Assembly: GCF_009877435.1 (NCBI RefSeq)
Contig: NZ_WXEX01000008.1
Span: 1-64,000 of the forward strand
Reading direction: 5' to 3'
Origin: Heliomicrobium gestii
GTDB taxonomy: Bacteria; Bacillota; Desulfitobacteriia; Heliobacteriales; Heliobacteriaceae
Length of the DNA stretch: 64,000 nucleotides
Shown: positions 48,144 to 57,539 of the stretch, piece by piece
Layout: every line of letters starts with the position of its first letter
Numbering within the stretch: the first letter of the stretch is position 1
Translations under genes and position numbers: made by a program
The notes under the pieces: model-generated
Told to the model about the DNA's origin: nothing
Seen by the model: only the letters and a program-made list of their open reading frames with translations
The model's database searches: none

Positions 48144-48146
48144 GGT

Positions 48147-50207
48147 TTACTTCACCATCCCAATCGTCTGGACTTGCAGTTGGGTGTTGATCTCATTATA
48201 AGACAGAACCACCAGATGAGGTACAACCCGCTCTGTCAAGCGTTTGAAATAAAGGCGAACGATGGGGGCGCAAAGGACGACAGGTTGATAGCCGATCTGG
48301 GATACCCGTTCCACCTCCGAGGAAAGGGAAGCGATAAGGCGCTGCGCTTCCGTCGGATCGATGGCAAGGTAGGTCCCATGCTCTGTTTGCTGGATCGCTT
48401 CCCGAATCCGATTCTCCAGTGAGGGATCCAGCGATATCACCGCCAGTTCGTTCGTTCCCGGCAGCAGGTAGGGCTTAACGATTTGACGGGCTAAAGCCTG
48501 GCGGGCGTATTCAATCAAGACGTCAGGATCCTTGGTGATACGGGCATGGTCAGCCAATGTCTCCATGATGGTGACCAAGTCGCGGATAGGCACGCGTTCT
48601 TTGAGCAAGCCTGCGAGGATTTTCTGCACGTCGCCAAGACTGAGGAGATCGGGAATCAATTCGGATACAACCGCCGGATGGGTCTGTTTGACATGGTCGA
48701 CCAAGGTCTGCACATCTTGACGGCCGAGGATCTCGTGGGCATAAGTCTTGATCACTTCTGTCAGATGGGTGGCGATAACGCTCGGCGGATCGACGACAGT
48801 ATACCCGGCCAGTTCGGCTTGATCGCGCATCGTCGCGGTGATCCACTTGGCGGGAAGTCCGAAGGCCGGTTCCTTCGTATCGATTCCCGGCACGGAACCG
48901 TCATCAAATCCGGGCGCCATGGCCAGGTAGTGATCCGGCATCATCTCGCCGCCAGCCACTTCGACACCCTTGATTTTGATCGAATAAGCATTCGGCTTAA
49001 GTTGCATATTGTCGCGGAGGCGAATGGGAGGAACGACAAGACCCAGTTCCAGCGCGCACTGCCGCCGGATCATGATCACGCGGTCGAGGAGATCGCCACC
49101 CTGCTGGGTATCCACGAGGGGGATCAAAGCATAGCCCATCTCCAATTCGAGAGGATCCACATTGAGCAAGGAGATGACATTCTCCGGTTTTTTGATCTCC
49201 TCGATCTCCTGCTCCTGGGCTTTCTCGATTTCAGCGACCTCTGTTGCCGCTTTAACCCGGGTCATCCGGTAACCAAGAAAAGCGAGAAAGCCGCTCATGG
49301 TAAAGAGAGGAATGGGCGGAAGACCGATCGTGCCCAGCAGCGCAAGCACCCCCGCCCCAATATAGAGGATGCGAGGACGACCAAACAACTGCCCGGTCAG
49401 ATCCTGTCCCAGGTTGGAATCGGAAGCCGCTCGGGTGACGATGATACCCGTCGCTGTCGAGATGAGAAGCGCCGGGATCTGTGTGACCAGACCGTCACCA
49501 ACGGTTAAGATCGTGTACTTCATGGCTGCCTGGGAAACAGTGAGGTTTTTTTGCAAGACACCGATGAAGAAACCGCCAAGGATGTTGACGATCAGGATGA
49601 TGATGCCGGCGATGGCGTCACCCTTGACAAACTTGGTGGCGCCATCCATCGCCCCATAGAAATCCGCTTCCCGCTGGATATCCCTCCGGCGTTTTTTTGC
49701 TTCCGCCTCATTGATCATGCCCTGGTTAAGGTCAGCGTCGATGGCCATCTGTTTGCCCGGCATCGCATCCAAGGTAAAGCGGGCCGCCACCTCAGCCACC
49801 CGTTCAGCGCCCTTGGTGATAACCATAAACTGGATGATGACGAGGATGATAAAGACAACAACACCGACGACCGGGCTGCTGCCGATAACGAAATTGCCAA
49901 ATCGCTCAATGACCTGTCCCGCATAGCCTTCTAGCAGCACAAGCCGCGTCGACGATACGTTCAATGCCAACCGCAAGAGGGTTGTGATCAAGAGCAGCGT
50001 AGGAAAGACGGAGATCTCCAGCGCGCCTTCGACAAACATGGTGGCCAACAGGACCAACATGGCGATCGTGATGTTGAAGATAAGCAACATATCGAGAAAA
50101 ATGGGGTTTAAGGGGACGATCATCATGATCACGGTGGCCAGGATGGCGACGGCCACACCGAGATCAGTATAACTGATGGCGCCGTTCTTCGTCTGCGGCG
50201 CAGCCAT
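48147..50207 (-). CDS. flhA: Flagellar export gate protein FlhA
   Basis: 686 residues, normal length. Eight membrane helices in the first half including the FHIPEP loop region (GKQMAIDADLNQGMINEAEA) and a large cytoplasmic C-terminal domain that docks chaperone-substrate complexes. GGGAGTG precedes the ATG. Confidence 0.97.
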   Translation of the reverse strand: MAAPQTKNGAISYTDLGVAVAILATVIMMIVPLNPIFLDMLLIFNITIAMLVLLATMFVEGALEISVFPTLLLITTLLRLALNVSSTRLVLLEGYAGQVIERFGNFVIGSSPVVGVVVFIILVIIQFMVITKGAERVAEVAARFTLDAMPGKQMAIDADLNQGMINEAEAKKRRRDIQREADFYGAMDGATKFVKGDAIAGIIILIVNILGGFFIGVLQKNLTVSQAAMKYTILTVGDGLVTQIPALLISTATGIIVTRAASDSNLGQDLTGQLFGRPRILYIGAGVLALLGTIGLPPIPLFTMSGFLAFLGYRMTRVKAATEVAEIEKAQEQEIEEIKKPENVISLLNVDPLELEMGYALIPLVDTQQGGDLLDRVIMIRRQCALELGLVVPPIRLRDNMQLKPNAYSIKIKGVEVAGGEMMPDHYLAMAPGFDDGSVPGIDTKEPAFGLPAKWITATMRDQAELAGYTVVDPPSVIATHLTEVIKTYAHEILGRQDVQTLVDHVKQTHPAVVSELIPDLLSLGDVQKILAGLLKERVPIRDLVTIMETLADHARITKDPDVLIEYARQALARQIVKPYLLPGTNELAVISLDPSLENRIREAIQQTEHGTYLAIDPTEAQRLIASLSSEVERVSQIGYQPVVLCAPIVRLYFKRLTERVVPHLVVLSYNEINTQLQVQTIGMVK

Positions 50208-50253
50208 GGATTCACTCCCTTTCCGGTCTCTTCCCGTTCTCTCCCATCAATGA

Positions 50254-51333
50254 TCAGGCACGTTTTTTCTTCATTCGGAAGACGAAGGCGAAGACCTCCG
50301 CCACCGCCTGGAAGAGTTCTGCCGGGATTTCCTGACCGATCTCGACAGATCGGTAAAGCGCCTGGGCCAAAGGTCTATCTTCTACGAGGGGTATCCCATG
50401 ACCCTGGGCTACTTCCCGGATCTTCAAAGCCACATAATCTTGACCTTTCGCGATGACAACAGGCGCCGTCATGTTTCCGCTTTCATATTTGAGCGCAACA
50501 GCGAAGTGGGTCGGGTTCGTGATCACCACGTCCGCCTTAGGCAATTCTTGCATCATCCGGCGCATGGCCATTTCACGCATGCGCTGTTTGATCTTGCCCT
50601 TGATCTGGGGATCCCCTTCCGCCTGTTTAAACTCATCCTTAACTTCTTGCTTCGACATTTTCAGTGACTCTTCATGCTTATACCACTGGTACCAGTAATC
50701 CATGGCAGCGACGACGACCAGCAATAGGGCCACCCGAAAACCAACGTCATAGGCGACATCAGATATGGCCGCCACCGCCGTTTGAACGTCCATTCCAAGA
50801 AGTTTCGGAAAGAGTTGCAAGTGCTTCATTACAGCCGAATAAGCGACATAGCCGATAACTGTCACTTTGAGGATGGACTTTACCAGTTCTACAAGGGAAC
50901 GGGTCGAAAAAATATTCTTCAGTCCAGCGATGAAGTTCAGTTTTCCCCAGTTCATTTTTAAACCTTCTGAGGTAAACAGAAATCCGACTTGCAGGTAACT
51001 GGCCAGCAAACCGGCAGCCATCGCCGCCAGTAAAAACGGCGCGATCATCAGCATGGTCCGCAGGGCGATCAGGGTGCCTGTCGTGATCACCGAGACTGGC
51101 GTCACCGTCTCCAAGGTCACCGTGCCCAATAGATAGACCATCATGCGCTCCATGCCGTCCATCGTCTGGACGCCGAGACTCCGCAGTGCCAGAAATCCGA
51201 ACATCAGGATCAGCGCCGTGTTGAATTCCTGACTCCTGGCCACCTGGCCTTTCCTGCGGGCTTCTGAGCGTCGTTTCGCCGTTGGTTTTTCTGTCTTTTC
51301 TTCGGCAAACCACTGCAGGTCCCACTTCAACAT
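50254..51333 (-). CDS. flhB: Flagellar export switch protein FlhB
   Basis: 359 residues: LKWDLQWFAEEKTEKPTAKR start, four membrane helices, and the self-cleavage motif in VVITNPTHFAVALKYES. Switches export specificity from hook to filament with FliK. ATG 51333 has AGAGGG 9 nt upstream. Confidence 0.97.
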   Translation of the reverse strand: MLKWDLQWFAEEKTEKPTAKRRSEARRKGQVARSQEFNTALILMFGFLALRSLGVQTMDGMERMMVYLLGTVTLETVTPVSVITTGTLIALRTMLMIAPFLLAAMAAGLLASYLQVGFLFTSEGLKMNWGKLNFIAGLKNIFSTRSLVELVKSILKVTVIGYVAYSAVMKHLQLFPKLLGMDVQTAVAAISDVAYDVGFRVALLLVVVAAMDYWYQWYKHEESLKMSKQEVKDEFKQAEGDPQIKGKIKQRMREMAMRRMMQELPKADVVITNPTHFAVALKYESGNMTAPVVIAKGQDYVALKIREVAQGHGIPLVEDRPLAQALYRSVEIGQEIPAELFQAVAEVFAFVFRMKKKRA

Positions 51334-51376
51334 CGGCTTCATCCCTCTTTTCAGAAGCCCTATTTCAAGAGTCCTT

Positions 51377-52177
51377 TTATGGGCTGAGTATCCGCATGAA
51401 ATCGGACACTTGGGAAAAACTCAGGGTATACAGGCGGTTTAGGCCCTCGATATAGAAGGGGAGCGTAATCCACAAGAAGGCGACTCCCACAATGATTTTC
51501 AAGGGAATGCCGATGACAAACAGGTTCATCTGCGGCACCGTTCGTGAGACGAGGCCCAGAGCGATGTCATTGATCAAGATGATGCCGATGATCGGCATCG
51601 CCAATTGGACCCCGATCAGCAACACCCCCGAGACGAGACGAACCATGAAGTCGGCGATGTTCCCTGACAGGGCAAGGCTGAAGGGGCTGCCTGCCACTGG
51701 CAGGATGCGAAAGCTATCAGCCAGCACCTGAATCAGCAGGAGATGGCCATCAAAGATGACAAAAATCAACAAAGCCAGAATCTGCATTAAAATGCCGGTC
51801 ATGGGCACCTGAGCGCCCCATAAGGGATCGATGACATTGACGATCCCGAAACCGAGTTGGATATCGATCAATTGACCTGCCGTCAAAATGGCGGCAAAAA
51901 CGAGTTGCAAGATAAATCCGATGGCGAGGCCGAGCAAAACCTCCTGCGCAACGACTAGCGCATAGCTTAGAAGGTCATGCGGGGGAACGGGCAATGCGTT
52001 ATTGGGCATCGCCAGGAAAAGGATCAGGGCGATCATGAAGGATAGGCCGATCTTGGCCAGATTATTAAATCCCTGAAAGTTGAAAACCGGCGCAAGAACC
52101 ATGATGCCGGCCACCCGGGTCATCATCAGGAGCAGCACATCCAAATGATTGAGCATTGTGTTGATGACCGCTTCCAA
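51377..52177 (-). CDS. fliR: Flagellar export protein FliR
   Basis: 266 residues, five to six membrane helices, of the FliR/SctT family; LTAGQLIDIQLGFGIVNVID and VIGIPLKIIVGVAF are typical. Part of the FliPQR export pore. TTG start with AGAGGA upstream. Confidence 0.96.
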   Translation of the reverse strand: MEAVINTMLNHLDVLLLMMTRVAGIMVLAPVFNFQGFNNLAKIGLSFMIALILFLAMPNNALPVPPHDLLSYALVVAQEVLLGLAIGFILQLVFAAILTAGQLIDIQLGFGIVNVIDPLWGAQVPMTGILMQILALLIFVIFDGHLLLIQVLADSFRILPVAGSPFSLALSGNIADFMVRLVSGVLLIGVQLAMPIIGIILINDIALGLVSRTVPQMNLFVIGIPLKIIVGVAFLWITLPFYIEGLNRLYTLSFSQVSDFMRILSP

Positions 52178-52197
52178 TGTCTATTCCTCTCCCGAAA

Positions 52198-52473
52198 TTA
52201 TCGAATAAAGGTGTACGTGTTCAAAGAACCGAGCATCTGATCGACATACTTCATCATTGCTTCCAACATCCACGGTCCGAAGAGGAGAATGACGACCAAT
52301 ACAGCGATGATCTTCGGCACAAAGGACAGTGTCGCTTCCTGGATCTGGGTGGTCGCTTGAAATACGCTGATCACCAAACCGACAATCAAACTGGCGCCTA
52401 AAAGAGGCGCCGAGATCAGCAAAACGGCGGTCAATGCGTCACGTCCCAACTGAATCACCAATTCTGGTGTCAC
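52198..52473 (-). CDS. fliQ: Flagellar export protein FliQ
   Basis: 91 residues, two membrane helices, family start TPELVIQLGRDALTAVLLIS. GTG 52473 was chosen because GGAGG lies 6 nt upstream; the ATG at 52479 would abut the ribosome site. Subunit of the FliPQR pore. Confidence 0.95.
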   Translation of the reverse strand: MTPELVIQLGRDALTAVLLISAPLLGASLIVGLVISVFQATTQIQEATLSFVPKIIAVLVVILLFGPWMLEAMMKYVDQMLGSLNTYTFIR

Positions 52474-52494
52474 AGTCATCCTCCTTTCCATTTG

Positions 52495-53259
52495 TTACTG
52501 GTAGCTGAGGATCAGGGATCGGACAATGAGATACCAGCCGTCAACAAGCACGAAAATCAGCACCTTAAAAGGCAGGGAGATCATGGCCGGTGGCAACATC
52601 ATCATCCCCATCGACATCAGCACCGATCCGACGATCATGTCAATGACAATAAAGGGCAGATAGATAACGGCCCCGATCTGAAAAGCCGTTTTCAATTCAC
52701 TGAGGATGTAGGCCGGAATAACAACCTTGGTGGGGATGTCTCTGTACGTTTGCGGTTGTTCCATATTCGACATATTGACAAATAAGGCCAGATCCTTTTC
52801 CCGGGTTTGCTTTAACATGAACTCTCGCAATGGATCAGAAGCCTTGTCCAGCGCCTGTTCCTGCGATAGTTTGCCTGCCAGATAAGGCTGCAGCGCCTGA
52901 TCATTGATGGCGGTCCATGTAGGCGCCATGATAAAAAAAGTCAGGAACAAAGTCAGCCCGATCAGGATCTGGTTCGGCGGCATCGTTTGCAATGCTAAGG
53001 CGGTCCGAGTGAAGTGCAGCACCACGATGATCCGGGTGAAACAGGTCATCATGATCAGGATCGACGGGGCCAGTGACAGGATCGTCAGTATAAAGAGAAT
53101 CTGTAGGCTTGTAGAGACCTCTGTTGGGTTCTGAGCCGATTCGACGCCAAAGGTGACCGTCGGAATCTGTAGCGGCGCCGCCTGCGCAGGCAGTGCCCAG
53201 GTAAATATTACCATTAGCGAAGCCAATAAAATGAAGCCTCGGCCAAACGAGGACTTCAC
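52495..53259 (-). CDS. fliP: Flagellar export protein FliP
   Basis: 254 residues with a cleavable signal peptide (ending PAQA) and four helices; MTCFTRIIVVLHFTRTALAL and QTMPPNQILIGLTLFLTFF are family signatures. Core of the export pore. GTG start overlaps the fliO stop by 4 nt. Confidence 0.97.
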   Translation of the reverse strand: MKSSFGRGFILLASLMVIFTWALPAQAAPLQIPTVTFGVESAQNPTEVSTSLQILFILTILSLAPSILIMMTCFTRIIVVLHFTRTALALQTMPPNQILIGLTLFLTFFIMAPTWTAINDQALQPYLAGKLSQEQALDKASDPLREFMLKQTREKDLALFVNMSNMEQPQTYRDIPTKVVIPAYILSELKTAFQIGAVIYLPFIVIDMIVGSVLMSMGMMMLPPAMISLPFKVLIFVLVDGWYLIVRSLILSYQ

Positions 53260-53897
53260 AGCTTGTCCTCCCCTTCCCTATCGGGTTCCACTTTTCCCGT
53301 TCGGAGTGCATTCAATCGCTGGATCTGTTTCGTCATTTCCGCATGGAAGGACGGTTCCCGATCAGAATGTCCTTTCCCCCTGCCCAGCAAACCGTTGATA
53401 AAATCAAGGCCAAATGGCGCTGGCGGCGACGATTGATTTTCCTCCTGGACTTGCCGCAACGCATCGATGACCTGTCCATCGGTGATTTCCATGATCGGTT
53501 GAATCGAATGGTCTGTTACGCCGATGACAAAGACCTTTCCCGCGATGTCGGTGACAAAGAGGTTTTTGTTCGGCGCAAGGCTGACCTGATCCAACACGGC
53601 CAGCCAGTTTCCCTGTCCAGCCGTCTGCTGTTTCCTTTTCCAGAGCTTTACGACAACCCAGCCGCTGATGCCGACAAGCACCAGTGTGCCTACGAGTCGA
53701 ATGAGCAGATCGCCTGTGGAAACAGGACCCGCCTTTTGTTCGGCTTCGGCCTGCTGGGTGTAGGTCTTGTCAAGGATGCTTCCCGGCGCCGTATCGGTCG
53801 CCATGGCTGTCATCGGGAGCGACAGAAGAAACAAAAGAAGCCCAAAAAACACCAGGCCGCCGATGATCCGGCGGCCAATACGCCGACTGTAGTTCAT
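53256..53897 (-). CDS. fliO: Flagellar assembly protein FliO
   Basis: 213 residues: signal-like N-terminal helix, second helix (LVLVGISGWVVVKLW), then the FliO domain with NWLAVLDQVSLAPNKNLFV. Assists FliP assembly. ATG 53897 has GGGAG 6 nt upstream. The C-terminal extension after the domain is long and charged. Confidence 0.9.
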   Translation of the reverse strand: MNYSRRIGRRIIGGLVFFGLLLFLLSLPMTAMATDTAPGSILDKTYTQQAEAEQKAGPVSTGDLLIRLVGTLVLVGISGWVVVKLWKRKQQTAGQGNWLAVLDQVSLAPNKNLFVTDIAGKVFVIGVTDHSIQPIMEITDGQVIDALRQVQEENQSSPPAPFGLDFINGLLGRGKGHSDREPSFHAEMTKQIQRLNALRTGKVEPDREGEDKL

Positions 53898-53942
53898 CCT
53901 CATCTCCCACTTGTAGTTCAGGAGAGCCTTGTTGAGCAATGC

Positions 53943-54305
53943 TTAGCCTAAAGCTTTGCGTACAGCCTCGAGTACGCGGTCCGGCTGGAAGGGCTTTACG
54001 ATAAAGTCTTTGGCGCCGGCTTGAATAGCATCGATGACCATCGCCTGCTGACCCATGGCGCTGCACATGATCACACGAGCATTGGGATCAACCTGCCGAA
54101 TGGCGCGGACAGCATTGATGCCGTCCATTTCCGGCATGGTAATATCCATAGTAGTCAAATCAGGTCGAAATTCTTTCCATTTTTCCACAGCCACTGCGCC
54201 GTTTTCCGCTTCGCCAACCACCTGATAGCCGTTCTTGGTCAGGATGTCCTTGATCATCATGCGCATAAAAGCAGCGTCGTCTACGATTAGAATCCGGTTT
54301 CCCAT
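53943..54305 (-). CDS. cheY: Chemotaxis response regulator CheY
   Basis: 120 residues, single receiver domain: acidic pair in ILIVDDAAFMR, phosphorylated Asp in TTMDITMPEMDG, switch Ser in IMCSAMGQ and Lys in IVKPF. Binds FliM/FliY. Same place as in Bacillus (after fliY). GGAGG upstream; a TTG 2 codons earlier is possible. Confidence 0.96.
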   Translation of the reverse strand: MGNRILIVDDAAFMRMMIKDILTKNGYQVVGEAENGAVAVEKWKEFRPDLTTMDITMPEMDGINAVRAIRQVDPNARVIMCSAMGQQAMVIDAIQAGAKDFIVKPFQPDRVLEAVRKALG

Positions 54306-54322
54306 TCTCAATCATCCTCCGT

Positions 54323-55633
54323 TTATTGTAAATTGCCTATCCTTTCGATGGGACTTACGATATCGGTTATCCGCACGCCGAAGTTTTCATCGATGACTAC
54401 GACCTCGCCCTTGGCGATCAGCTTGCCATTAACCAGGATATCGACCGGTTCACCAGCGAGTTTATCAAGTTCTATGACCGAACCGGGACCGAGATCAAGG
54501 ACATCACGGATGGTTTTCCTCGATTTCCCGAGTTCGACGGTGACTTGTAGAGGCACATCCATGATCAACCCAAGGTTGGTCATATCCTTGCCGCTACGCT
54601 GTTGCTGTAAGGGGGAAAACTGGACAGGCTGCACAGGCACTGGCGGCGCCTGCGGCGGATAGGCGGCGACCGGCGGTTGGGGAGGATACCCAGGCTGCGC
54701 TCCATAATATCCCGGCGGAGGGTAACCGTACCCCGGAGGCGGGTACGCAGGCGGTTGATTGCCATACCCCGGCGGTGGACCTCCGTAACCCGGCGGCGGC
54801 GCGGCAACCATCGGCATTTCGACGGGAGGTTGGGAAGCCGGCGGAGGATATGCAGCGGGCGGAGTCGAGGCGACTGGAGAATGCGCCACCGGCGGAGGTG
54901 GAGGCGGCGCTGTTTCCGTCTGTGCCGGAGCGCTCGCAGGGGTGGATGACATATCCCCCATCAATCCGGAAACAAGTTGCTTGGCAAAGGGAATCGGGTA
55001 GACCTGCATCAACTCGCTGTCGACAAGTCCTTCAATAACCATCCGGAAGGACACCTTGACCACCGGATCCATCTCAGGATGGGGTAATTTCTCACTGGCA
55101 AAATCAATGGTGTTCAACGCCGGGGGGGAAATATCGATCTTTTTTTGCAGCATCGTCGCCATGGAGGTGGACGCCGACCCCATCATCTGGTTCATCGCTT
55201 CCGAAATGGCGCTGAAGTGAATTTCGTTCAGTTCTGTCGGCGGTGACATACCGTCGCCGCCCATCATCAGATCGACGATGATCGCCACGTCAGATTCGCG
55301 GATGATCAGCACATTGCTGCCTTCCAATCCGGCTGTATAGGTCACATCGACGACAACGAAGGGTGAGGGATAGTCTTTTTGCAGCGCCGCTTTCGATGTG
55401 ACCGTCACACGGGGCGTCGTAATGTCGACTTTTTTCCCTAAAAGAGTAGAAAGTGTCGTCGCCGCCGTACCCATGGAGATATTGGCGATCTCGCCGATTA
55501 CATCTCTTTCCAGTTCACTGAAGTCGGCTTGCGGTTCGGCTGCATCCAACGACATTACAGGTTCACTGGGGGCGTCGGCGCCTCTCAACAGGGCATCAAT
55601 TTCCTCCTGGGAAAGGACGCCGCTACTCATCAT
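54323..55633 (-). CDS. fliY: Flagellar switch protein FliY with Pro/Gly/Tyr-rich linker
   Basis: About 436 residues. Start SSGVLSQEEIDALLRG is the FliM-like CheY-binding helix; a CheC-like phosphatase domain follows, with E..N pairs in RDVIGEIANIS and SEAMNQMMG; a linker of about 110 residues is made of repeats such as PPGYGGPPPGYGNQPP; the C-terminal SpoA/FliN domain is VTVELGKSRKTIRDVLDLG. Dephosphorylates CheY-P and forms the switch C ring. The start overlaps the end of fliM. Confidence 0.95.
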   Translation of the reverse strand: MMSSGVLSQEEIDALLRGADAPSEPVMSLDAAEPQADFSELERDVIGEIANISMGTAATTLSTLLGKKVDITTPRVTVTSKAALQKDYPSPFVVVDVTYTAGLEGSNVLIIRESDVAIIVDLMMGGDGMSPPTELNEIHFSAISEAMNQMMGSASTSMATMLQKKIDISPPALNTIDFASEKLPHPEMDPVVKVSFRMVIEGLVDSELMQVYPIPFAKQLVSGLMGDMSSTPASAPAQTETAPPPPPPVAHSPVASTPPAAYPPPASQPPVEMPMVAAPPPGYGGPPPGYGNQPPAYPPPGYGYPPPGYYGAQPGYPPQPPVAAYPPQAPPVPVQPVQFSPLQQQRSGKDMTNLGLIMDVPLQVTVELGKSRKTIRDVLDLGPGSVIELDKLAGEPVDILVNGKLIAKGEVVVIDENFGVRITDIVSPIERIGNLQ

Positions 55634-56618
55634 CTGTCTCAACTCCTTTTTCGTATGTCGCTGTGATCTGGATACCCATTTTGGAGCCGGAGATGCCCGG
55701 ACGCGCCAGGTATTTGGTCCGTTGACCGATGAGCACTTCCAGTTCGGAATCAGAACGATTGTCCAACTGGATCACGTCACCCAACTGCAAATCCAAAAGC
55801 TCGGAGACGCTGAGCGAAGTGCGTCCCAACAAGACGGTGATGGGGACAAGCGCCCGTTCCAAACGGTTGCGCAACGCCTCCAATTGTTCCGCCGTGCGCT
55901 CCTTAGCCGCATTGGAAAACCAAAAATGGGCGCTTAACTTGCCAATGATCGGTTCCAGTAATATATAAGGCAGGCAGATATTGATCATTCCCTCGACATC
56001 GCCGATTTTACATGCCAAGGTGATGACGACGACCATCTCCGTGGGCGCCACGATCTGAATAAACTGCGGGTTTGTCTCGATCATCTCAAGGCGGGCTTTT
56101 ACCTGAGCGATGTTGTCCCAAGCCTCGGTGAAACTGTCCAACATGCGTCGCGTCGTCCGTTGAAAAACAGATTGTTCAATCTCTGTCAGCCCTCGGATCT
56201 TGTCCGGTGGGTTGCCTGTTCCTCCAAACAAGCGATCAATGACGGCGAAAGCGATATTGGGGTGAATTTCCATGATCCCGTTCCCATTCAACGGGGGCAT
56301 CGTAAAGATGTTAACGATGGTGGGGTTAGGAATGGAACGAATAAACTCTTCGTAGGTCAACTGGTCTAACGATTGCACCGATATCTGCACGAGTGTGCGC
56401 AGGTTTGCGGCCAAATAGGTCGTTAAGGTACGGCAGAAGTTTTCATAGATGACTTGCAATGTGTGAATCTGGTCCTTGGAAAATTTATTCGGCCGCTTAA
56501 AGTCGTAAACTCGGATCTTGCTCGCCAAATCATCTTTGACATCCTCAGGCGTTACCTGACCGCTGGCGAGGGCGGCCAGCAGCGCGTCGATCTCGGCCTG
56601 GGACAGAATATCGCTCAT
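55623..56618 (-). CDS. fliM: Flagellar switch protein FliM
   Basis: 331 residues: N-terminal CheY-binding peptide MSDILSQAEIDALLAAL, middle domain (LTYEEFIRSIPNPTIVNIFT, the FliG-contact region) and C-terminal SpoA domain (LGRTSLSVSELLDLQLGDVI). Switch component of the C ring. Confidence 0.97.
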   Translation of the reverse strand: MSDILSQAEIDALLAALASGQVTPEDVKDDLASKIRVYDFKRPNKFSKDQIHTLQVIYENFCRTLTTYLAANLRTLVQISVQSLDQLTYEEFIRSIPNPTIVNIFTMPPLNGNGIMEIHPNIAFAVIDRLFGGTGNPPDKIRGLTEIEQSVFQRTTRRMLDSFTEAWDNIAQVKARLEMIETNPQFIQIVAPTEMVVVITLACKIGDVEGMINICLPYILLEPIIGKLSAHFWFSNAAKERTAEQLEALRNRLERALVPITVLLGRTSLSVSELLDLQLGDVIQLDNRSDSELEVLIGQRTKYLARPGISGSKMGIQITATYEKGVETDDE

Positions 56619-56665
56619 GTCCTACCCTCACCTCCTGAAATCAGTCGTTATCATTCCGGGCAGGA

Positions 56666-57151
56666 CTATTGATAGACAAGCTCCTGGAAGTAGACATTAC
56701 GGAATTTGTCGGCGCCAAACTGTTTGTTTAAGGCGACCAAGATGTCTTTTTTGACCTTTTCCTTGCTGTCAGATACCTGGAAATCCTCTACCGTTTTCGC
56801 GCTGAGGATATAAAGGATCCGGTCGCGGATGACCGGAAGCTGTTCCTTCAATTCGGCCAGCTTTTTCTCGTCCTTCTTTTCCTCATTCAGTTCCAGGATC
56901 ACTTTGGCTTTTAGGAAGCGTTTCCCACCAGGGTCAGCCAGGTTGGTCGTGAAGTCGCCAGCCTCAAAAAGAACCCCCACTGTTTTAGGCGCTGTCGCTT
57001 TTGGCGTGTGGTCCGAAACAGCGTCCGGACTGATAAAGAACTTAAATACCGCCACAGCGATGATGGCCGCCGATACCAGCACGGCAACGGCGATAATGAT
57101 CAGCTTCGTATTCAGCGGTTTCTTTTTGGGCGCGTTTTCGGTATCAGCCAT
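56666..57151 (-). CDS. fliL: Flagellar basal-body protein FliL
   Basis: 161 residues: one N-terminal membrane helix (LIIIAVAVLVSAAIIAVAVF) and a FliL domain (TTNLADPGGKRFLKAKVILE, DRILYILSAKTVEDF). Stator-associated. GGAAGGAG upstream. Confidence 0.92.
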   Translation of the reverse strand: MADTENAPKKKPLNTKLIIIAVAVLVSAAIIAVAVFKFFISPDAVSDHTPKATAPKTVGVLFEAGDFTTNLADPGGKRFLKAKVILELNEEKKDEKKLAELKEQLPVIRDRILYILSAKTVEDFQVSDSKEKVKKDILVALNKQFGADKFRNVYFQELVYQ

Positions 57152-57259
57152 GCCGGAAAAACGCTCCTTCCTTGGCTAGGGTATAAATTGAACAGAACAG
57201 GCCCTACCTTACCTAATTATACATTCATTCGAGTTCTTCCCGCTAGGTCCTTCTTTTTG

Positions 57260-57472
57260 TCAGATATCCGTCGGTTTTATCGCTACGACAGGTTTGATAC
57301 ATGCCAGGCGGTAGGCGATCACCTTTTCCACCACTTCATCGGAACTTTCCAATACAACGATCTTCTTGCCTGTCGTCAAGGTGATGATCGTATCTGGAGT
57401 CGCTTCGACTTGCTCTATCAATTCTGCATTGATCACCAGTTCGCTTTGGTTTAACCGCCTGATCTTGATCAT
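57260..57472 (-). CDS. flbD: FlbD/SwrD-family small protein
   Basis: 70 residues, start MIKIRRLNQSELVINAELIE, then VEATPDTIITLTTGKKIVV. FlbD (SwrD in Bacillus) sits beside fliL and affects stator power. ATG 57472 has GGAGGG upstream; an in-frame ATG 7 codons earlier overlaps the ribosome site. Confidence 0.93.
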   Translation of the reverse strand: MIKIRRLNQSELVINAELIEQVEATPDTIITLTTGKKIVVLESSDEVVEKVIAYRLACIKPVVAIKPTDI

Positions 57473-57502
57473 CGACCTGCCCTCCATTGTCAATGCAAAG
57501 AT

Positions 57503-57533
57503 ACGGGCGGGCTGATCGGACCTACCCGCCCGT
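57503..57533. other. Strong hairpin between flgE and flbD
   Basis: ACGGGCGGG and CCCGCCCGT form a nine-pair GC stem with a 13-nt loop, 6 nt past the flgE stop (57540). No U tract follows, so it may stabilise the flgE message end rather than terminate. Confidence 0.65.
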
Positions 57534-57539
57534 CATCGA

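Noticed and set aside
54677-54949. Arg-rich plus-strand frame inside fliY
   Set aside because: It is the antisense shadow of the Pro/Gly-rich linker.
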